In this document: in pieces, positions 30,010 to 39,370 of the stretch
How positions within the stretch are numbered: the first letter of the stretch is position 1
Layout of the letters: each line of letters opens with the position of its first letter
NCBI RefSeq assembly: GCF_019247635.1
Contig: NZ_JAFBAR010000010.1
Location: 1 to 59,687 of the forward strand
Length of the DNA: 59,687 bases
DNA from: Mycobacterium sp.
Lineage (GTDB): Bacteria > Actinomycetota > Actinomycetes > Mycobacteriales > Mycobacteriaceae
Direction: 5' to 3'
The notes under the pieces: model-generated
What the model was told of the DNA's origin: nothing
The model's input: only the letters and a program-made list of their open reading frames with translations
The model's database searches: none
Position numbers and translations under genes: made by a program

Positions 30010-30737
30010 CCCGGTCCCGGGATGACCGCTCCCTGTCGTTCGGCTCGGCTGCGGCTGCCTACGAGCGGGGCCGTCCGTCATACCCCCCGGAGGCGATCGA
30101 CTGGCTGTTGCCCACCGGCGCGCGCAAGGTGCTCGACCTTGGTGCGGGGACGGGCAAGCTGACCACCCGGCTGGTCGAACGCGGCCTAGACGTGGTGGCC
30201 GTCGATCCGATTCCTGACATGCTGGAAGTGTTGCGTGCCTCCCTGCCGGAGACTCGGGCGCTGCTCGGCACCGCCGAGGAGATCCCGTTGCAGGACAACA
30301 GCGTTGACGCGGTACTGGTCGCGCAGGCGTGGCACTGGGTCGATCCCGAACGTGCGATTCCCGAGATCGCGCGGGTGCTGCGCCCCGGCGGCCGGCTGGG
30401 TCTGGTGTGGAACACGCGCGATGAGCGACTCGGCTGGGTCCGTGAGCTGGGCCGGATCATCGGCAGCGACGGCGACGGCGGCCGCTTCGACGTGGCGCTG
30501 CCCGCGCCGTTCGGCGGGCTCGAGCGTCATCAACTCGAGTGGACGAATTACCTTACACCGCAAGCGTTGATCGACTTGGTGGCCTCGCGCAGCTACTGCA
30601 TCACCTCGCCGACGGAGGTGCGTACGCGGACCCTGGACCAGGTGCGCGAATTGCTGGCCACGCATCCGGCGCTGGCGAATTCGACGGGTTTGGCGCTGCC
30701 CTATGTCACCGTGTGCATCCGCGCGACCCTGGGGTGA
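30006..30737 (+). CDS. Class I SAM-dependent methyltransferase (Rv3342-like)
   Basis: This 243-aa methyltransferase starts at the GTG that overlaps the metA stop (GTGA, 30006-30009). The resulting [13 protein letters not shown] aligns with the M. tuberculosis start, so the two earlier GTGs are not preferred. [12 protein letters not shown] is motif I (SAM binding), VAVDPIP motif II, and AQAWHWVD and [14 protein letters not shown] are later motifs. The substrate is unknown. Being the third gene of a riboswitch-controlled methionine operon suggests it may consume or report SAM, by inference. Confidence 0.9.
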   Translation: MTRSRDDRSLSFGSAAAAYERGRPSYPPEAIDWLLPTGARKVLDLGAGTGKLTTRLVERGLDVVAVDPIPDMLEVLRASLPETRALLGTAEEIPLQDNSVDAVLVAQAWHWVDPERAIPEIARVLRPGGRLGLVWNTRDERLGWVRELGRIIGSDGDGGRFDVALPAPFGGLERHQLEWTNYLTPQALIDLVASRSYCITSPTEVRTRTLDQVRELLATHPALANSTGLALPYVTVCIRATLG

Positions 30738-30755
30738 TGGGGTTCTGGCAGCGTT

Positions 30756-30828
30756 GACTCTGCGAGCGTTGACTCTGCGGTGAGGGTGGTGGTTTCTCGA
30801 AGGTTTCCACCCAGAGTGCAGAATCAAT
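30756..30828. repeat. Palindrome-like element after the met operon (class E)
   Basis: The sequence carries two direct GTTGACTCTGCG copies, then a partial inverted repeat in which GACTCTGC and the following GGGTGGTGG face CCACCCAGAGTGCAGAATC. It ends about 20 bp before the next gene, so it may include a terminator and the next promoter. Pairing is weaker than in the other classes. Confidence 0.45.
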
Positions 30829-30850
30829 TCTTATAACCAAGGGAGATCAA

Positions 30851-31471
30851 ATGTCCATTGCACAACGCGAACGCGCCGCGCTCGTCGAAACCATGCTCGG
30901 CGCCGGCCCGGAGGCCCCGACGCTGTGCGAGGGTTGGACGACGCGCGACCTCGCTGCGCACCTGGTGATCCGGGAGTACCGCCTTGACGCCGCGCCCGGG
31001 ATCCTCATCCCGTTCTTGGCCGATCACACCGCAAAGGTGCAGCGGGAGGTGGCCGAGCACACCGAATGGGAAGAGCTGGTCGAGAAGGTCGCGTCCGGGC
31101 CGCCGATCTACTCGCCGCTGAAACTGCTCGACCCGGTGGCCAACGTCGGCGAGATGTTCATTCACCACGAGGACGTGCGCCGGGCGCTACCGGGATGGGA
31201 GCCACGCACGCTGGAACCGGCGCTGGCCGCCAGGCTGCGCGGCAGCCTGCCGCTGATGGCCCGAATGACGCTGGCCAAAGTCCCGGCGCGGGTCGCACTG
31301 CGCACCCCGGAAGGCAAGACCGTGTTGACCGCTGGCCACGGACCCGCCGTCACGGTGACCGGTGCGCCCGAAGAGCTGCTATTGTTCGCCGTCGGACGAG
31401 AAGCCCGAGTCGAATTCGACGGCGACGACGCGGCGATCCAGGCGGTTCGTGATGCACCTAAAGGCTTGTGA
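30851..31471 (+). CDS. TIGR03085 family (DinB-like, mycothiol-type) protein
   Basis: This 206-aa protein belongs to the TIGR03085/maleylpyruvate-isomerase-N-like group, with a four-helix DinB fold. SIAQRERAALVETMLGAGPEAPTLCEGWTTRDLAAHL is the characteristic N-terminus (CEGWTxxDLxAHL), and FIHHEDVRRA supplies the further metal-ligand His residues, so the three-His metal site is visible. Relatives are mycothiol-dependent enzymes or are uncharacterised. The ATG has a strong Shine-Dalgarno (AAGGGAGA). It is convergent with the FAD oxidase, with 3 bp between their stops. Confidence 0.85.
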   Translation: MSIAQRERAALVETMLGAGPEAPTLCEGWTTRDLAAHLVIREYRLDAAPGILIPFLADHTAKVQREVAEHTEWEELVEKVASGPPIYSPLKLLDPVANVGEMFIHHEDVRRALPGWEPRTLEPALAARLRGSLPLMARMTLAKVPARVALRTPEGKTVLTAGHGPAVTVTGAPEELLLFAVGREARVEFDGDDAAIQAVRDAPKGL

Positions 31472-31474
31472 ACC

Positions 31475-32908
31475 CTAGAAATTGAGCCCGGAGAACATGA
31501 GCCGGTTGGGGTCGTACTTCTGCCGGACCGTCGACAGTTGCGAGAGGTTGGAACCGAAGTAGCGCGACGCCGACGTGTTGGTCTCCAGGTAGTTGACATA
31601 GCCACCCGCCGAAAACTGTTGCACCGCTTGGTGCGCCGCGCTCACCCAGTCGACCGCAGTGGACACCGACGCGCTGCCGGTCTCGACGTACCACTGCGCG
31701 ACGGCAAAATGCTGACGCCACGGAAACGCCGAGGCGCTGGGATCGACGTCGGAGACCGCGCCGCTGAGCGTATCGAGAATCACCGACGCCTTACCCGCGG
31801 CGGGCGGCCACTTTCCGATTGCCGCGACAATGGCTTGGGCCGCAGCGGAATTCAGCGTGCCGATGACGTCAGAGCCGGCCACGAAGGCCCGCGGCGAGCT
31901 GGTCGAACTACCGCCGGCCAGATACGTCACCAGGTCCATGCGGCTGAGCGTCTTGTTCTCAATTCCGGTGGGCTGTGCGCCAACTGCGGACTTGATTGCG
32001 TTCGCGACAGCAGAGCCAGAACCCGCGGGACACGTCGCCAGGATGTGACAGTCGGCCTGCGACGTGCCGACGGACAGATCGACCAAGCCCCAGGTGTCGT
32101 GATCGGCCGCGCTCAGCCAGGACTGCCATCCGGTGAGCACCTGGGCCGCGGCCGACGGGGGGTAGTTGACTCGGACGACGTCGCTGTCGGCGGTAGCGAA
32201 GGTTGCGAAAGTCATTGACGTCGTCACCCCGAAATTGCCGCCGCCCCCGCCGCGCAACGCCCAGAACAGGTCGGAATGGTCGTCCGGCGACGCCGTGACC
32301 ACGTCGCCGGTGGGCAACACCACCGTTGCCGACTTGAGCGCGTCGCAGGCCAAACCGGCGTGGCGGGAATCCGCCCCCATCCCGCCGCCGAGCGTCAATC
32401 CCGCGGTGCCCACCGTCGGGCAGCTGCCGGTGGGGACCCCCCGCCCCGCCGATGCCAGCGCCTGATGGACCGCGTACAGCTCGGTCGCCGCCGGAACGGT
32501 GACGTTGCCCGACGCACCGTCGAGATTCACGCCACCCGGCAGTCCGCGCAGGTCGAGCACCATGGTTCCAGTGGCCGTCGAGGCGCCGACGTAGGAATGA
32601 CCGCCGCCGCGCACGGCGATCTTCAGGTTGTTGGCCGCCGCGAACGCGACCGCCTTGCGCACATCGTCCTGCGACGAAACCGCAACGACCGCAGCCGGAT
32701 TCGAGCCGCTGTAGAGCGAGTTGAACACCTGCTTGCCGCTGCTGTACGAGGGCCCGCTGGCGGGCAGCAGAACATGGCCGCTGATCGAGGAGGCAAGACC
32801 GCTCCAGCCGCCGGCTGGGTCCGCGCCCGCACGCACGGTCGGCAGCACCGTGCCGGCGGCCAACGCCCCGACAGCACCGCGAAGAAACCTGCGTCGGTTT
32901 GTTGTCAT
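31475..32908 (-). CDS. Tat-exported FAD-binding oxidase (BBE type)
   Basis: This 477-aa protein begins MTTNRRRFLRG, a twin-arginine (RRxFL) signal followed by a hydrophobic stretch to about residue 30, so export in folded form is expected. An ATG nine bases upstream is an alternative start. The FAD-binding domain has AVRGGGHSYVG with His104 and VPTGSCPTVGTAGLTLGGGMG with Cys163, the pair used for bicovalent 8-alpha-His/6-Cys flavin attachment in berberine-bridge and oligosaccharide oxidases. The C-terminal BBE segment ends YDPNRLMFSGLNF. It covers the region broken into Rv3351c-Rv3353c in M. tuberculosis and is intact here. The substrate is unknown. Confidence 0.9.
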   Translation of the reverse strand: MTTNRRRFLRGAVGALAAGTVLPTVRAGADPAGGWSGLASSISGHVLLPASGPSYSSGKQVFNSLYSGSNPAAVVAVSSQDDVRKAVAFAAANNLKIAVRGGGHSYVGASTATGTMVLDLRGLPGGVNLDGASGNVTVPAATELYAVHQALASAGRGVPTGSCPTVGTAGLTLGGGMGADSRHAGLACDALKSATVVLPTGDVVTASPDDHSDLFWALRGGGGGNFGVTTSMTFATFATADSDVVRVNYPPSAAAQVLTGWQSWLSAADHDTWGLVDLSVGTSQADCHILATCPAGSGSAVANAIKSAVGAQPTGIENKTLSRMDLVTYLAGGSSTSSPRAFVAGSDVIGTLNSAAAQAIVAAIGKWPPAAGKASVILDTLSGAVSDVDPSASAFPWRQHFAVAQWYVETGSASVSTAVDWVSAAHQAVQQFSAGGYVNYLETNTSASRYFGSNLSQLSTVRQKYDPNRLMFSGLNF

Positions 32909-33096
32909 GGGCCGCATTCTGGATCATCCAGCGCCCGAAAATCGGCTCCCACTACCCGTGTCGGGGTCACAGAGTGGCTTCGATCCGCCCGCTCGACGCG
33001 CCCGGGATTCGTCCAGCGACGCGCCCAATAACCGACGGGCCGCGAGCGCCGCCCTTACGAAACACTTATTGCGTAAACCTTTATCCCACCGTGTTG

Positions 33097-33111
33097 CAAA
33101 TGTGACATTTG
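33097..33111. promoter_or_regulatory. Perfect palindrome upstream of the secreted DUF732 gene
   Basis: CAAATGT-G-ACATTTG is a perfect 7-bp inverted repeat in an unusually AT-rich patch (33057-33115), 66 bp before the ATG of the next gene. Placement and form suit a regulator-binding site; a TGTGA motif lies within it. Confidence 0.45.
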
Positions 33112-33177
33112 TAGACCAAGGTTCCAGGAGTGGTTTGAGTGCCTTAAGTGCACTCCGAGACAGATGGGGAAACCGAC

Positions 33178-33594
33178 ATGAAGACACTTGCCAAAGCTAA
33201 TGGTTTGATCTGGATGTTTCGCCATCAGCCTCTGACGATTCGCCTGTTGACAGCCACGGGCGCCCTGCTCACCGCGGCCGCCGCATTCGCGACACCCGCG
33301 CAGGCGAGCCCGATCGACGATGCGTTCATCGGCGCGTTGAACAACGCCGGCGTCAACTACGGCTCGGCCGGTGACGCGGTGGCGATGGGGCAGTCGATCT
33401 GCCCGCTGCTGGAAAGGCCGGGCGGCAACCTCGCCGCGGCCTTCGAACGGGTGCAGGGCAACGGCATGTCGCCGGAGATGGCCCGGATGTTCACCACCAT
33501 CGCCATTCAGATGTACTGCCCTTCGATGATGGCCAACCTGGCTTCGGGCAACCTGGGGGGATTGCCGGCGATACCGGGCATACCGGGAATTTAG
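33178..33594 (+). CDS. Secreted DUF732 protein (Rv3354-like)
   Basis: This 138-aa protein has a signal peptide with hydrophobic core LLTATGALLTAAAAFA and a cleavage site after AQA. The mature part (SPIDDAFIGALNNAGVNYGSAGDAVAMGQSICPLL) is the DUF732 signature with one of two conserved Cys; the other is in MYCPSMM. It ends in a Gly/Pro/Ile tail. The ATG at 33178 follows GATGGGGA; a downstream ATG (MFRHQPL) corresponds to the shorter M. tuberculosis start. It probably acts in the envelope; function unknown. Confidence 0.88.
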   Translation: MKTLAKANGLIWMFRHQPLTIRLLTATGALLTAAAAFATPAQASPIDDAFIGALNNAGVNYGSAGDAVAMGQSICPLLERPGGNLAAAFERVQGNGMSPEMARMFTTIAIQMYCPSMMANLASGNLGGLPAIPGIPGI

Positions 33595-33609
33595 GCCGGT
33601 TCGCCGCTG

Positions 33610-33882
33610 CTAGCCGGTTCCCAGGGGGTCGATCGTCGACGCGATATAGACCATCGCCGTGCCCACCGTCGCCGTGGTCATGAGGTCGACCCCCTTGCTG
33701 CGCACGACAAGCAGACCGGCCCGGTCATCGGGGAGCACTAACCGCAACGCCGCGGCTATCCCGACGCCGATGCCGATCAGCAGCGAACCGCGGCGCCAGA
33801 AGTTGGCCCCCGCCAACACAAATGCGGTCACGAAGATCAGACCAACCAGCAGGATCGGCCACTGCGATCGCAGCGAACTCAT
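33610..33882 (-). CDS. DUF3017 membrane protein
   Basis: This 90-aa protein has three hydrophobic segments ([36 protein letters not shown] and [11 protein letters not shown]) and matches the DUF3017 family that accompanies folD in actinobacteria. [17 protein letters not shown] is the conserved cytoplasmic loop. Its ATG overlaps the folD stop (ATGA), so it is co-translated with folD. The function is unknown. Confidence 0.88.
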   Translation of the reverse strand: MSSLRSQWPILLVGLIFVTAFVLAGANFWRRGSLLIGIGVGIAAALRLVLPDDRAGLLVVRSKGVDLMTTATVGTAMVYIASTIDPLGTG

Positions 33883-34724
33883 TGGCGCTCGGCCCGCTCG
33901 ACGACGTTGGTCAGCAGGAAGGCCCGGGTCAGCGGGCCGACGCCGCCGGGGTTCGGGGACACGTGACCAGCGATCTCCCAGACGCCCGGATGCACGTCAC
34001 CCACCAGCCCCTGCTCGGTGCGGCTGACCCCCACGTCGACCACAGCCGCGCCGGGGCGAACCATGTCAGCGGTCAGCAGGTGCGGCACACCGACGGCGGC
34101 CACGATGATGTCGGCCTGCCGGGTTATCCCGGCCAGGTCGCGAGTTGCGGTGTGGCACAACGTGACTGTGGCGTTCTCGGAGCGCCGGGTGAGCAACAGC
34201 CCCAGCGGCCGGCCCACCGTCACACCACGGCCGATGACCACCACATGGGCCCCGGCGATCTGGACGTCGTACCGGCGCAGTAGGTGGACGATGCCTCGCG
34301 GCGTGCAGGGCAACGGAGCCGGCTCGTTGAGCACCAGCCGGCCCAGATTGGTGGGATGCAGTCCGTCGGCGTCCTTGTCCGGATCGACGCGCTGTAGCGC
34401 GGCGTTCTCGTCAAGATGTTTGGGTAGCGGCAACTGAACGATGTAGCCGGTGCACTCGGGGTTGGCGTTGAGTTCGTCGATGGTCTCGTTGAGGGTGGCC
34501 GTGGTCGTATCGGCGGGCAGGTCGCGACGCACCGACGTGATTCCCACCTTGGCGCAGTCGGAGTGCTTGCCACGCACGTAGGCCTGCGACCCGGGATCGT
34601 CACCAATCAGGATGGTGCCCAGTCCGGGGATGCGGCCCGATGCGGTCAATACCTCCACGCGCTCCTTGAGGTCGACGAAGATCTCGTCACGGGTGGCCTT
34701 GCCGTCCAGCGTGATTGCTCCCAC
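33879..34724 (-). CDS. folD: Bifunctional methylenetetrahydrofolate dehydrogenase/cyclohydrolase FolD
   Basis: This 281-aa cytoplasmic enzyme interconverts 5,10-methylene-, methenyl- and 10-formyl-tetrahydrofolate using [18 protein letters not shown] contains the catalytic Tyr/Lys region, [13 protein letters not shown] the substrate site, [18 protein letters not shown] the cofactor Rossmann loop, and [13 protein letters not shown] the C-terminal signature. The GTG at 34724 ([14 protein letters not shown]) aligns with the known start; the long upstream extension runs through a tandem repeat array and is rejected. It is coupled to DUF3017. Confidence 0.96.
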   Translation of the reverse strand: MGAITLDGKATRDEIFVDLKERVEVLTASGRIPGLGTILIGDDPGSQAYVRGKHSDCAKVGITSVRRDLPADTTTATLNETIDELNANPECTGYIVQLPLPKHLDENAALQRVDPDKDADGLHPTNLGRLVLNEPAPLPCTPRGIVHLLRRYDVQIAGAHVVVIGRGVTVGRPLGLLLTRRSENATVTLCHTATRDLAGITRQADIIVAAVGVPHLLTADMVRPGAAVVDVGVSRTEQGLVGDVHPGVWEIAGHVSPNPGGVGPLTRAFLLTNVVERAERQ

Positions 34725-34754
34725 GGCTGACAGTCTTTCATGCCCGCGCGGTAG

Positions 34755-34912
34755 CCGGCTCCGCCGCGCTTGCGATCGCCACCGGCCCAATGATGGCGAC
34801 CCGCGCGCCCGGCTCCGCCGCAGCCGGTGCCGCCGCGCTTGCGATCGCCACCGGACCTGATGATGGCGACCCGCCGCGCCCGGCTCCGCCGCGCTTGCGA
34901 TCGCCATTACGC
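34755..34912. repeat. 54-bp type tandem repeat array (array 1)
   Basis: The block CCGGCTCCGCCGCGCTTGCG followed by ATCGCCACCGG recurs beginning at 34755, 34824 (as CCGGTGCCG...) and 34880. A partial copy begins at 34809, exactly 54 bp after the first. Two copies are followed by TGATGGCGACCCG. The array fills the folD/OYE divergent region and ends 8 bp before the OYE ATG. It is the reverse complement of the family at 54124-54278. Confidence 0.8.
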
Positions 34913-34919
34913 TCCTCGT

Positions 34920-36119
34920 ATGGCCAGCCCCAGCCCTCCCGACGTCTTCAGCCCCGCCAAGCTCGGTCCGATCACGTTGCGCAACCGCATCATCAAATCG
35001 GCGACGTTCGAGGCGCGCACGCCGGACGCGCTGGTGACCGACGACCTGATCGAGTACCACCGGCTGCCCGCCGCCGGCGGGGTCGGCATGACCACCGTCG
35101 CCTACTGCGCGGTCTCCCCCGGCGGCCGCACCGAGGGAAACGGGATCTGGATGCGCCCAGAGGCCGTGCCAGGCTTCCGCCGGCTAACCGACGCGATCCA
35201 TGCCGAGGGGGCGGCCGTCAGCGCGCAGATCGGTCACGCCGGGCCGGTTGCCAATGCCCGCTCCAACAAAGCCAAGGCGCTGGCCCCGGTGCGCTTCTTC
35301 AACCCGATCGGGATGCGGTTCGCCAAGAAGGCGACCCGCGCGGACATCGACGACGTGATCGCCGCCCACGCCAACGCGGCCCGGCTGGCCGTCGACGCCG
35401 GATTCGATGCCGTCGAAATCCATTTGGGCCACAACTATCTGGCGAGCTCGTTTCTGAGCCCGCTGATCAACCGGCGCGACGACGAATTCGGCGGAGCGCT
35501 GGCGAACCGGGCCAAGGTGGCCCGCGGGATGGTGGTGGCCGTTCGCGGTGCCGTCGAAAATCAGATCGCGGTGACCGCCAAGCTCAACATGGCCGACGGG
35601 GTGCGCGGCGGAATCAGCACCGAAGAGTCGCTGATCACGGCCAAATGGCTGGAAGAAGACGGCGGCCTGGACGCGATCGAACTCACCGCGGGCAGCTCGC
35701 TGGTCAACCCGATGTACCTGTTCCGCGGGGATGCGCCGCTGAAGGAATTCGCCGGCGCCTTCAAACCGCCACTGCGCTGGGGCATGCGGATGACGGGCAA
35801 GAAATTCCTCCGCGAATACCCCTACCGCGAGGCCTATCTCTTGCGCGACGCCAAGCTGTTCCGGGACGAACTCAAGATGCCGCTGATTCTGCTGGGCGGC
35901 ATCACCAACCGCGAGACGATGGACCTTGCCATGGCGGAGGGCTTCCAGTTCGTCGCGATGGCCCGGGCGCTGCTGGCCGAGCCCGACCTGATCAATCGCA
36001 TCAAAGCCGAGGGCGATCAGGTGCGGTCGGCATGCACGCACTGCAACCAGTGCATGCCCACCATTTACAGCCGCACCCGATGTGTGGTGACCGGCGCGCC
36101 GGACACAGCTGATCATTAG
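34920..36119 (+). CDS. Old Yellow Enzyme family NADH:flavin oxidoreductase (Rv3359-like)
   Basis: This 399-aa TIM-barrel FMN enzyme is of the 2,4-dienoyl-CoA reductase-like branch. [15 protein letters not shown] is the N-terminal FMN strand, QIGHAGPVA the conserved Gln/His site, [28 protein letters not shown] the family signature, and [34 protein letters not shown] binds FMN phosphate. Near the C-terminus [17 protein letters not shown] looks like an Fe-S ligand set, although the C-terminal NADPH domain of dienoyl-CoA reductase is absent. The ATG at 34920 lies immediately after the tandem repeats. Confidence 0.88.
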   Translation: MASPSPPDVFSPAKLGPITLRNRIIKSATFEARTPDALVTDDLIEYHRLPAAGGVGMTTVAYCAVSPGGRTEGNGIWMRPEAVPGFRRLTDAIHAEGAAVSAQIGHAGPVANARSNKAKALAPVRFFNPIGMRFAKKATRADIDDVIAAHANAARLAVDAGFDAVEIHLGHNYLASSFLSPLINRRDDEFGGALANRAKVARGMVVAVRGAVENQIAVTAKLNMADGVRGGISTEESLITAKWLEEDGGLDAIELTAGSSLVNPMYLFRGDAPLKEFAGAFKPPLRWGMRMTGKKFLREYPYREAYLLRDAKLFRDELKMPLILLGGITNRETMDLAMAEGFQFVAMARALLAEPDLINRIKAEGDQVRSACTHCNQCMPTIYSRTRCVVTGAPDTADH

Positions 36120-36142
36120 TACCCCAAGCTACAGTTGGTCCG

Positions 36143-38809
36143 ATGACTGCAGCAGCCCCGCCGGCGCTGACCGTCAGGTGCGACGGGTCGGAACGCACAT
36201 TCGCAGCCGGAAATGACGTGGTGATCGGGCGCGACCTGCGCGCCGACATGCGCATCACGCACCCGCTGATCTCGCGCGCCCATCTGCTGTTGCGCTACGA
36301 CCAGGGCCGGTGGCTGGCGATCGACAACGGTTCGCTGAACGGGACATACGCCAACGGCCGACGTGTGCCCATGGTCGACATTCATGACGGCCAGAGCATC
36401 AACATCGGAAATCCCGACGGGCCGTTGCTGATGTTTGAGGTCGGACGCCACCAGGGCTTGGCCGGGCGCCCACCGCAAACCGAGTCGATGCGGGTGGGGC
36501 AGTCGAGCGCGGCCTGGCCGTCGGCCCAACCATCGGGTCAGCCGGCGGCGCCGCCTTCGGGACGCCAGCCGAACTGGTCTCCGGCGCAGGTGATTCGGCC
36601 CTATCCTGCCGGACCTTCATCGGCCGCGCCGCCCGGTCCGCCCGCCTACCCGGCCGGCGCCGGGCCTGATCGGGCTCAACGGCCACCGGGATACCCGACC
36701 AGCGCGCCACCACCGAAGTACCCGTCGTCCGCCCAGATGCCGGCAGCGGCAGCGCCACCGCCTCACGCGCCGGCAACACACATGTCCAGCAGCGCCAGTG
36801 CTGGCGCCAAGCCGCCCGAAGTGGGGAACCTGGCGACCAAGATGTTCCAGGCGATGATGCCGTCGTCGCGGTCCGGGGCGATTCAGAAGCCGGTCGGCGC
36901 CCTGACGATCGGCCGCGCGACCGACAATGACATCGTCATCCAGGACGTGCTGGCGTCGCGCCACCACGCGTTTTTGATCACGACTCCGCTGGGCGCCGAA
37001 ATCCGCGACGCGCACAGCGTCAACGGAACCTTCGTCAACGGCGTGCGGGTCGGCTCGGCGGTGCTCAACGAGGGCGACGTCGTCACGATCGGCAACGTCG
37101 ACCTGGCGTTCCTCCGCGGCAACCTCATCCGGCGGACGGCCGCGGCCACCCGCAGCGGCGGCCTGGAGGTCAACTCGGTCTGCTTCACCGTCGACCATGG
37201 AAAGCAGCTGCTGGATCACATCTCGCTGACCGCCCGACCCGGGACGCTGACCGCCATCATCGGTGGCTCCGGTGCCGGCAAGACCACGCTGTCGCGATTG
37301 ATCGCCGGATACACCAGCCCCAGCTCGGGGTCGGTGACCTTCGAGGGCCACGATATCCACACCGAGTACGCCTCGATGCGCAGCCGGATCGGCATGGTCC
37401 CGCAGGACGACGTCGTGCACCGCCAACTGACCGTCAACCAGGCTCTGGGGTACGCCGCCGAGCTGCGCCTGCCGCCCGACACCAGTAGGGCCGAACGCAA
37501 GCAAGTCGTCGCTCAGGTGCTCGAAGAACTCGACATGACCAAGCACGCCAACACCCGGGTCGACAAGTTGTCGGGCGGCCAGCGCAAACGCGCTTCGGTC
37601 GCGCTGGAGCTGCTGACCCAGCCGTCACTGCTGCTCCTCGACGAGCCGACCTCGGGTCTGGACCCGGCGCTGGACCGTCAGGTGATGTTGATGCTGCGCC
37701 AGCTCGCCGACGCGGGCCGCGTGGTGCTGGTGGTCACCCACTCGGTGTCCTACCTGGACGTCTGCGACCAGATCCTGCTGATGGCGCCCGGCGGCAAGAC
37801 CGCATTCAACGGGCCGCCCGACCAGGTCGAGGCCGCCATGGGCACGCGCAACTGGGCGGACATCTTCGCCAACGTGGGCGCCGATCCCGACGAGGCCAAC
37901 CGCCGCTTCAAGGAGCGCGACCAGCAGTCTTTGCGGCCACCGGCGCCGGAAAGCCCTGCGGATCTGGGCGAGCCACCGGCAACCGACCTGTCCCGACAGC
38001 TCTCGACGATTGCGCGGCGCCAGGTCCGGCTCGTTCTCTCGGACCGGGGTTACACCATCTTCCTGGCGATACTGCCGTTCCTCATCGGTGCGCTGTCGCT
38101 GACGGTGAAGGGTCCCAAGCCCGGACTCGGGCCCGCCGACCCGCTGGGTTTCGCGCCCACCCAACCGCAGTACATCCTGACGCTTTTGAATCTCGGCGCC
38201 ATCTTCATGGGTACCGCGCTGACCATCCGCGACCTCATCGGCGAGCGCGCTATTTTCCGCCGGGAACAGGCCGTCGGCCTGTCCACCACCGCATACCTGC
38301 TGGCCAAGATCGCGGTGTTCTGCGTCTTCGCGACACTGCAGGCGGCCGTGGCGGTGTTCGTTGTGCGGCTCGGCAAGGGCGCGCCGACCCAGCCCGCGCT
38401 GTTCTTCGACAATTCGACCTTCTCGCTGTTCGTCACTGTGGCGGGCACATGCGTCGCGTCAGCGATCTTCGGTCTGCTGCTCTCCGCGGTTGCGCAGTCC
38501 AACGAACAGATCATGCCGCTGCTCGTGGTGTCGATCATGTCGCAGCTGGTACTCGCCGGCGGCATGATCCAGGTCTACCAGCGCCCCGGCCTGGAGCAGC
38601 TGGCCTGGCTGACACCGGCACGCTGGGGTTACGCCGCCACCGCATCGTCAGTCGACTTCCCTGCGCTGATCCATGTCAAGCAGCTCCCGACCAACGACCC
38701 GGTGTGGCAGCACTCGCAACACATCCTGCTGTTCGATATGGCCATGCTCGCGTTGCTGTCGGTCGCTTATGCCGCGTTCATCCGCTGGCACATCCGGCTG
38801 AAGCGCTGA
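36143..38809 (+). CDS. FHA-FHA-ABC exporter (Rv1747-like, ABCG half-transporter)
   Basis: This 888-aa fusion has FHA1 (residues about 20-100, with VIGRDLRAD and SRAHL...SLNGTYANGR), a Pro/Ala-rich linker (about 110-225), FHA2 (about 250-330, with IGRATDNDIVI, SRHHA and SVNGTFVNG), and an ABC ATPase with Walker A GGSGAGKTT (about 374), signature LSGGQRKR (about 476), Walker B LLLLDEPTS and VVTHS. Six C-terminal transmembrane helices start near residue 640 (ABC2/ABCG type). FHA domains bind phosphothreonine, so control by a Ser/Thr kinase is expected, as for Rv1747. It converges on mfpA with 12 bp between the stops. M. tuberculosis seems to lack it at this locus (from memory). Confidence 0.93.
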   Translation: MTAAAPPALTVRCDGSERTFAAGNDVVIGRDLRADMRITHPLISRAHLLLRYDQGRWLAIDNGSLNGTYANGRRVPMVDIHDGQSINIGNPDGPLLMFEVGRHQGLAGRPPQTESMRVGQSSAAWPSAQPSGQPAAPPSGRQPNWSPAQVIRPYPAGPSSAAPPGPPAYPAGAGPDRAQRPPGYPTSAPPPKYPSSAQMPAAAAPPPHAPATHMSSSASAGAKPPEVGNLATKMFQAMMPSSRSGAIQKPVGALTIGRATDNDIVIQDVLASRHHAFLITTPLGAEIRDAHSVNGTFVNGVRVGSAVLNEGDVVTIGNVDLAFLRGNLIRRTAAATRSGGLEVNSVCFTVDHGKQLLDHISLTARPGTLTAIIGGSGAGKTTLSRLIAGYTSPSSGSVTFEGHDIHTEYASMRSRIGMVPQDDVVHRQLTVNQALGYAAELRLPPDTSRAERKQVVAQVLEELDMTKHANTRVDKLSGGQRKRASVALELLTQPSLLLLDEPTSGLDPALDRQVMLMLRQLADAGRVVLVVTHSVSYLDVCDQILLMAPGGKTAFNGPPDQVEAAMGTRNWADIFANVGADPDEANRRFKERDQQSLRPPAPESPADLGEPPATDLSRQLSTIARRQVRLVLSDRGYTIFLAILPFLIGALSLTVKGPKPGLGPADPLGFAPTQPQYILTLLNLGAIFMGTALTIRDLIGERAIFRREQAVGLSTTAYLLAKIAVFCVFATLQAAVAVFVVRLGKGAPTQPALFFDNSTFSLFVTVAGTCVASAIFGLLLSAVAQSNEQIMPLLVVSIMSQLVLAGGMIQVYQRPGLEQLAWLTPARWGYAATASSVDFPALIHVKQLPTNDPVWQHSQHILLFDMAMLALLSVAYAAFIRWHIRLKR

Positions 38810-38821
38810 ACACAGACCTCG

Positions 38822-39370
38822 TCAGCCTTGCAAGCGCAGTCCGTGCGCGGCCGCGAAGGCCAATCCCTGCGGCACGTCGATGCGCGCGCCCACCAGCGAC
38901 GCCGTTCGCCACAGCGACGGGTCGACGGTCGCGCCGCGGAGATCGGCGTCGTCCAGCTTTGTGCCCGTGGTGCGCGCGCCGCTGAGGTCGGCGCCGCGCA
39001 GCACGGCCTTGCGCAGGTCGGTCTCCACCAGGCTGGTCTCCCGCAGCCGGCAGCCACTGAAGTCCACGCCCCGCATGTCGTTGCCGCCGAGTACCGCGAG
39101 CGTGAAATCCACCTCGTCCAATGCCAACGGCCGCAGCCGGCATTGCACGAAGACCGAACCCAGCATGCTGCATTGCGCAAATGTGCTGTGCCACAGCGTG
39201 GTTCGCTGGAAAAGACAGTTCCGAAACGCGGATCCCAGGTGCCGCGAGTCGGCCAGGTTAGCGCCGCTGAAGTCGCACTCGTCGAACACGACGCGCTCGG
39301 TGTGCAGCCGGCTCAGATCCTCGTCACGAAAGTCGTGGCCGGCAAATTCGCGATCGACGAACTCGGTCAA
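38822..39370 (-). CDS. mfpA: Pentapeptide repeat protein MfpA
   Basis: This 182-aa right-handed quadrilateral beta-helix protein mimics DNA and binds DNA gyrase; in mycobacteria it modulates fluoroquinolone susceptibility. Pentapeptides A(D/N)LXX run throughout, for example ADLSG, ARTTG, ADLRG, CDFSG and TLAVLGG. The TTG start at 39370 overlaps the GTPase stop (TTGA) and yields TEFVDREFAGHDFRDEDL, aligning with the known N-terminus. It is the last gene of the conservon operon. Confidence 0.95.
   Translation of the reverse strand: MTEFVDREFAGHDFRDEDLSRLHTERVVFDECDFSGANLADSRHLGSAFRNCLFQRTTLWHSTFAQCSMLGSVFVQCRLRPLALDEVDFTLAVLGGNDMRGVDFSGCRLRETSLVETDLRKAVLRGADLSGARTTGTKLDDADLRGATVDPSLWRTASLVGARIDVPQGLAFAAAHGLRLQG

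Noticed and set aside
34725..35060. Upstream extension of folD by 112 residues
   Set aside because: It is translated from the 54-bp repeat array and the opposite gene; the GTG at 34724 matches the known FolD start.
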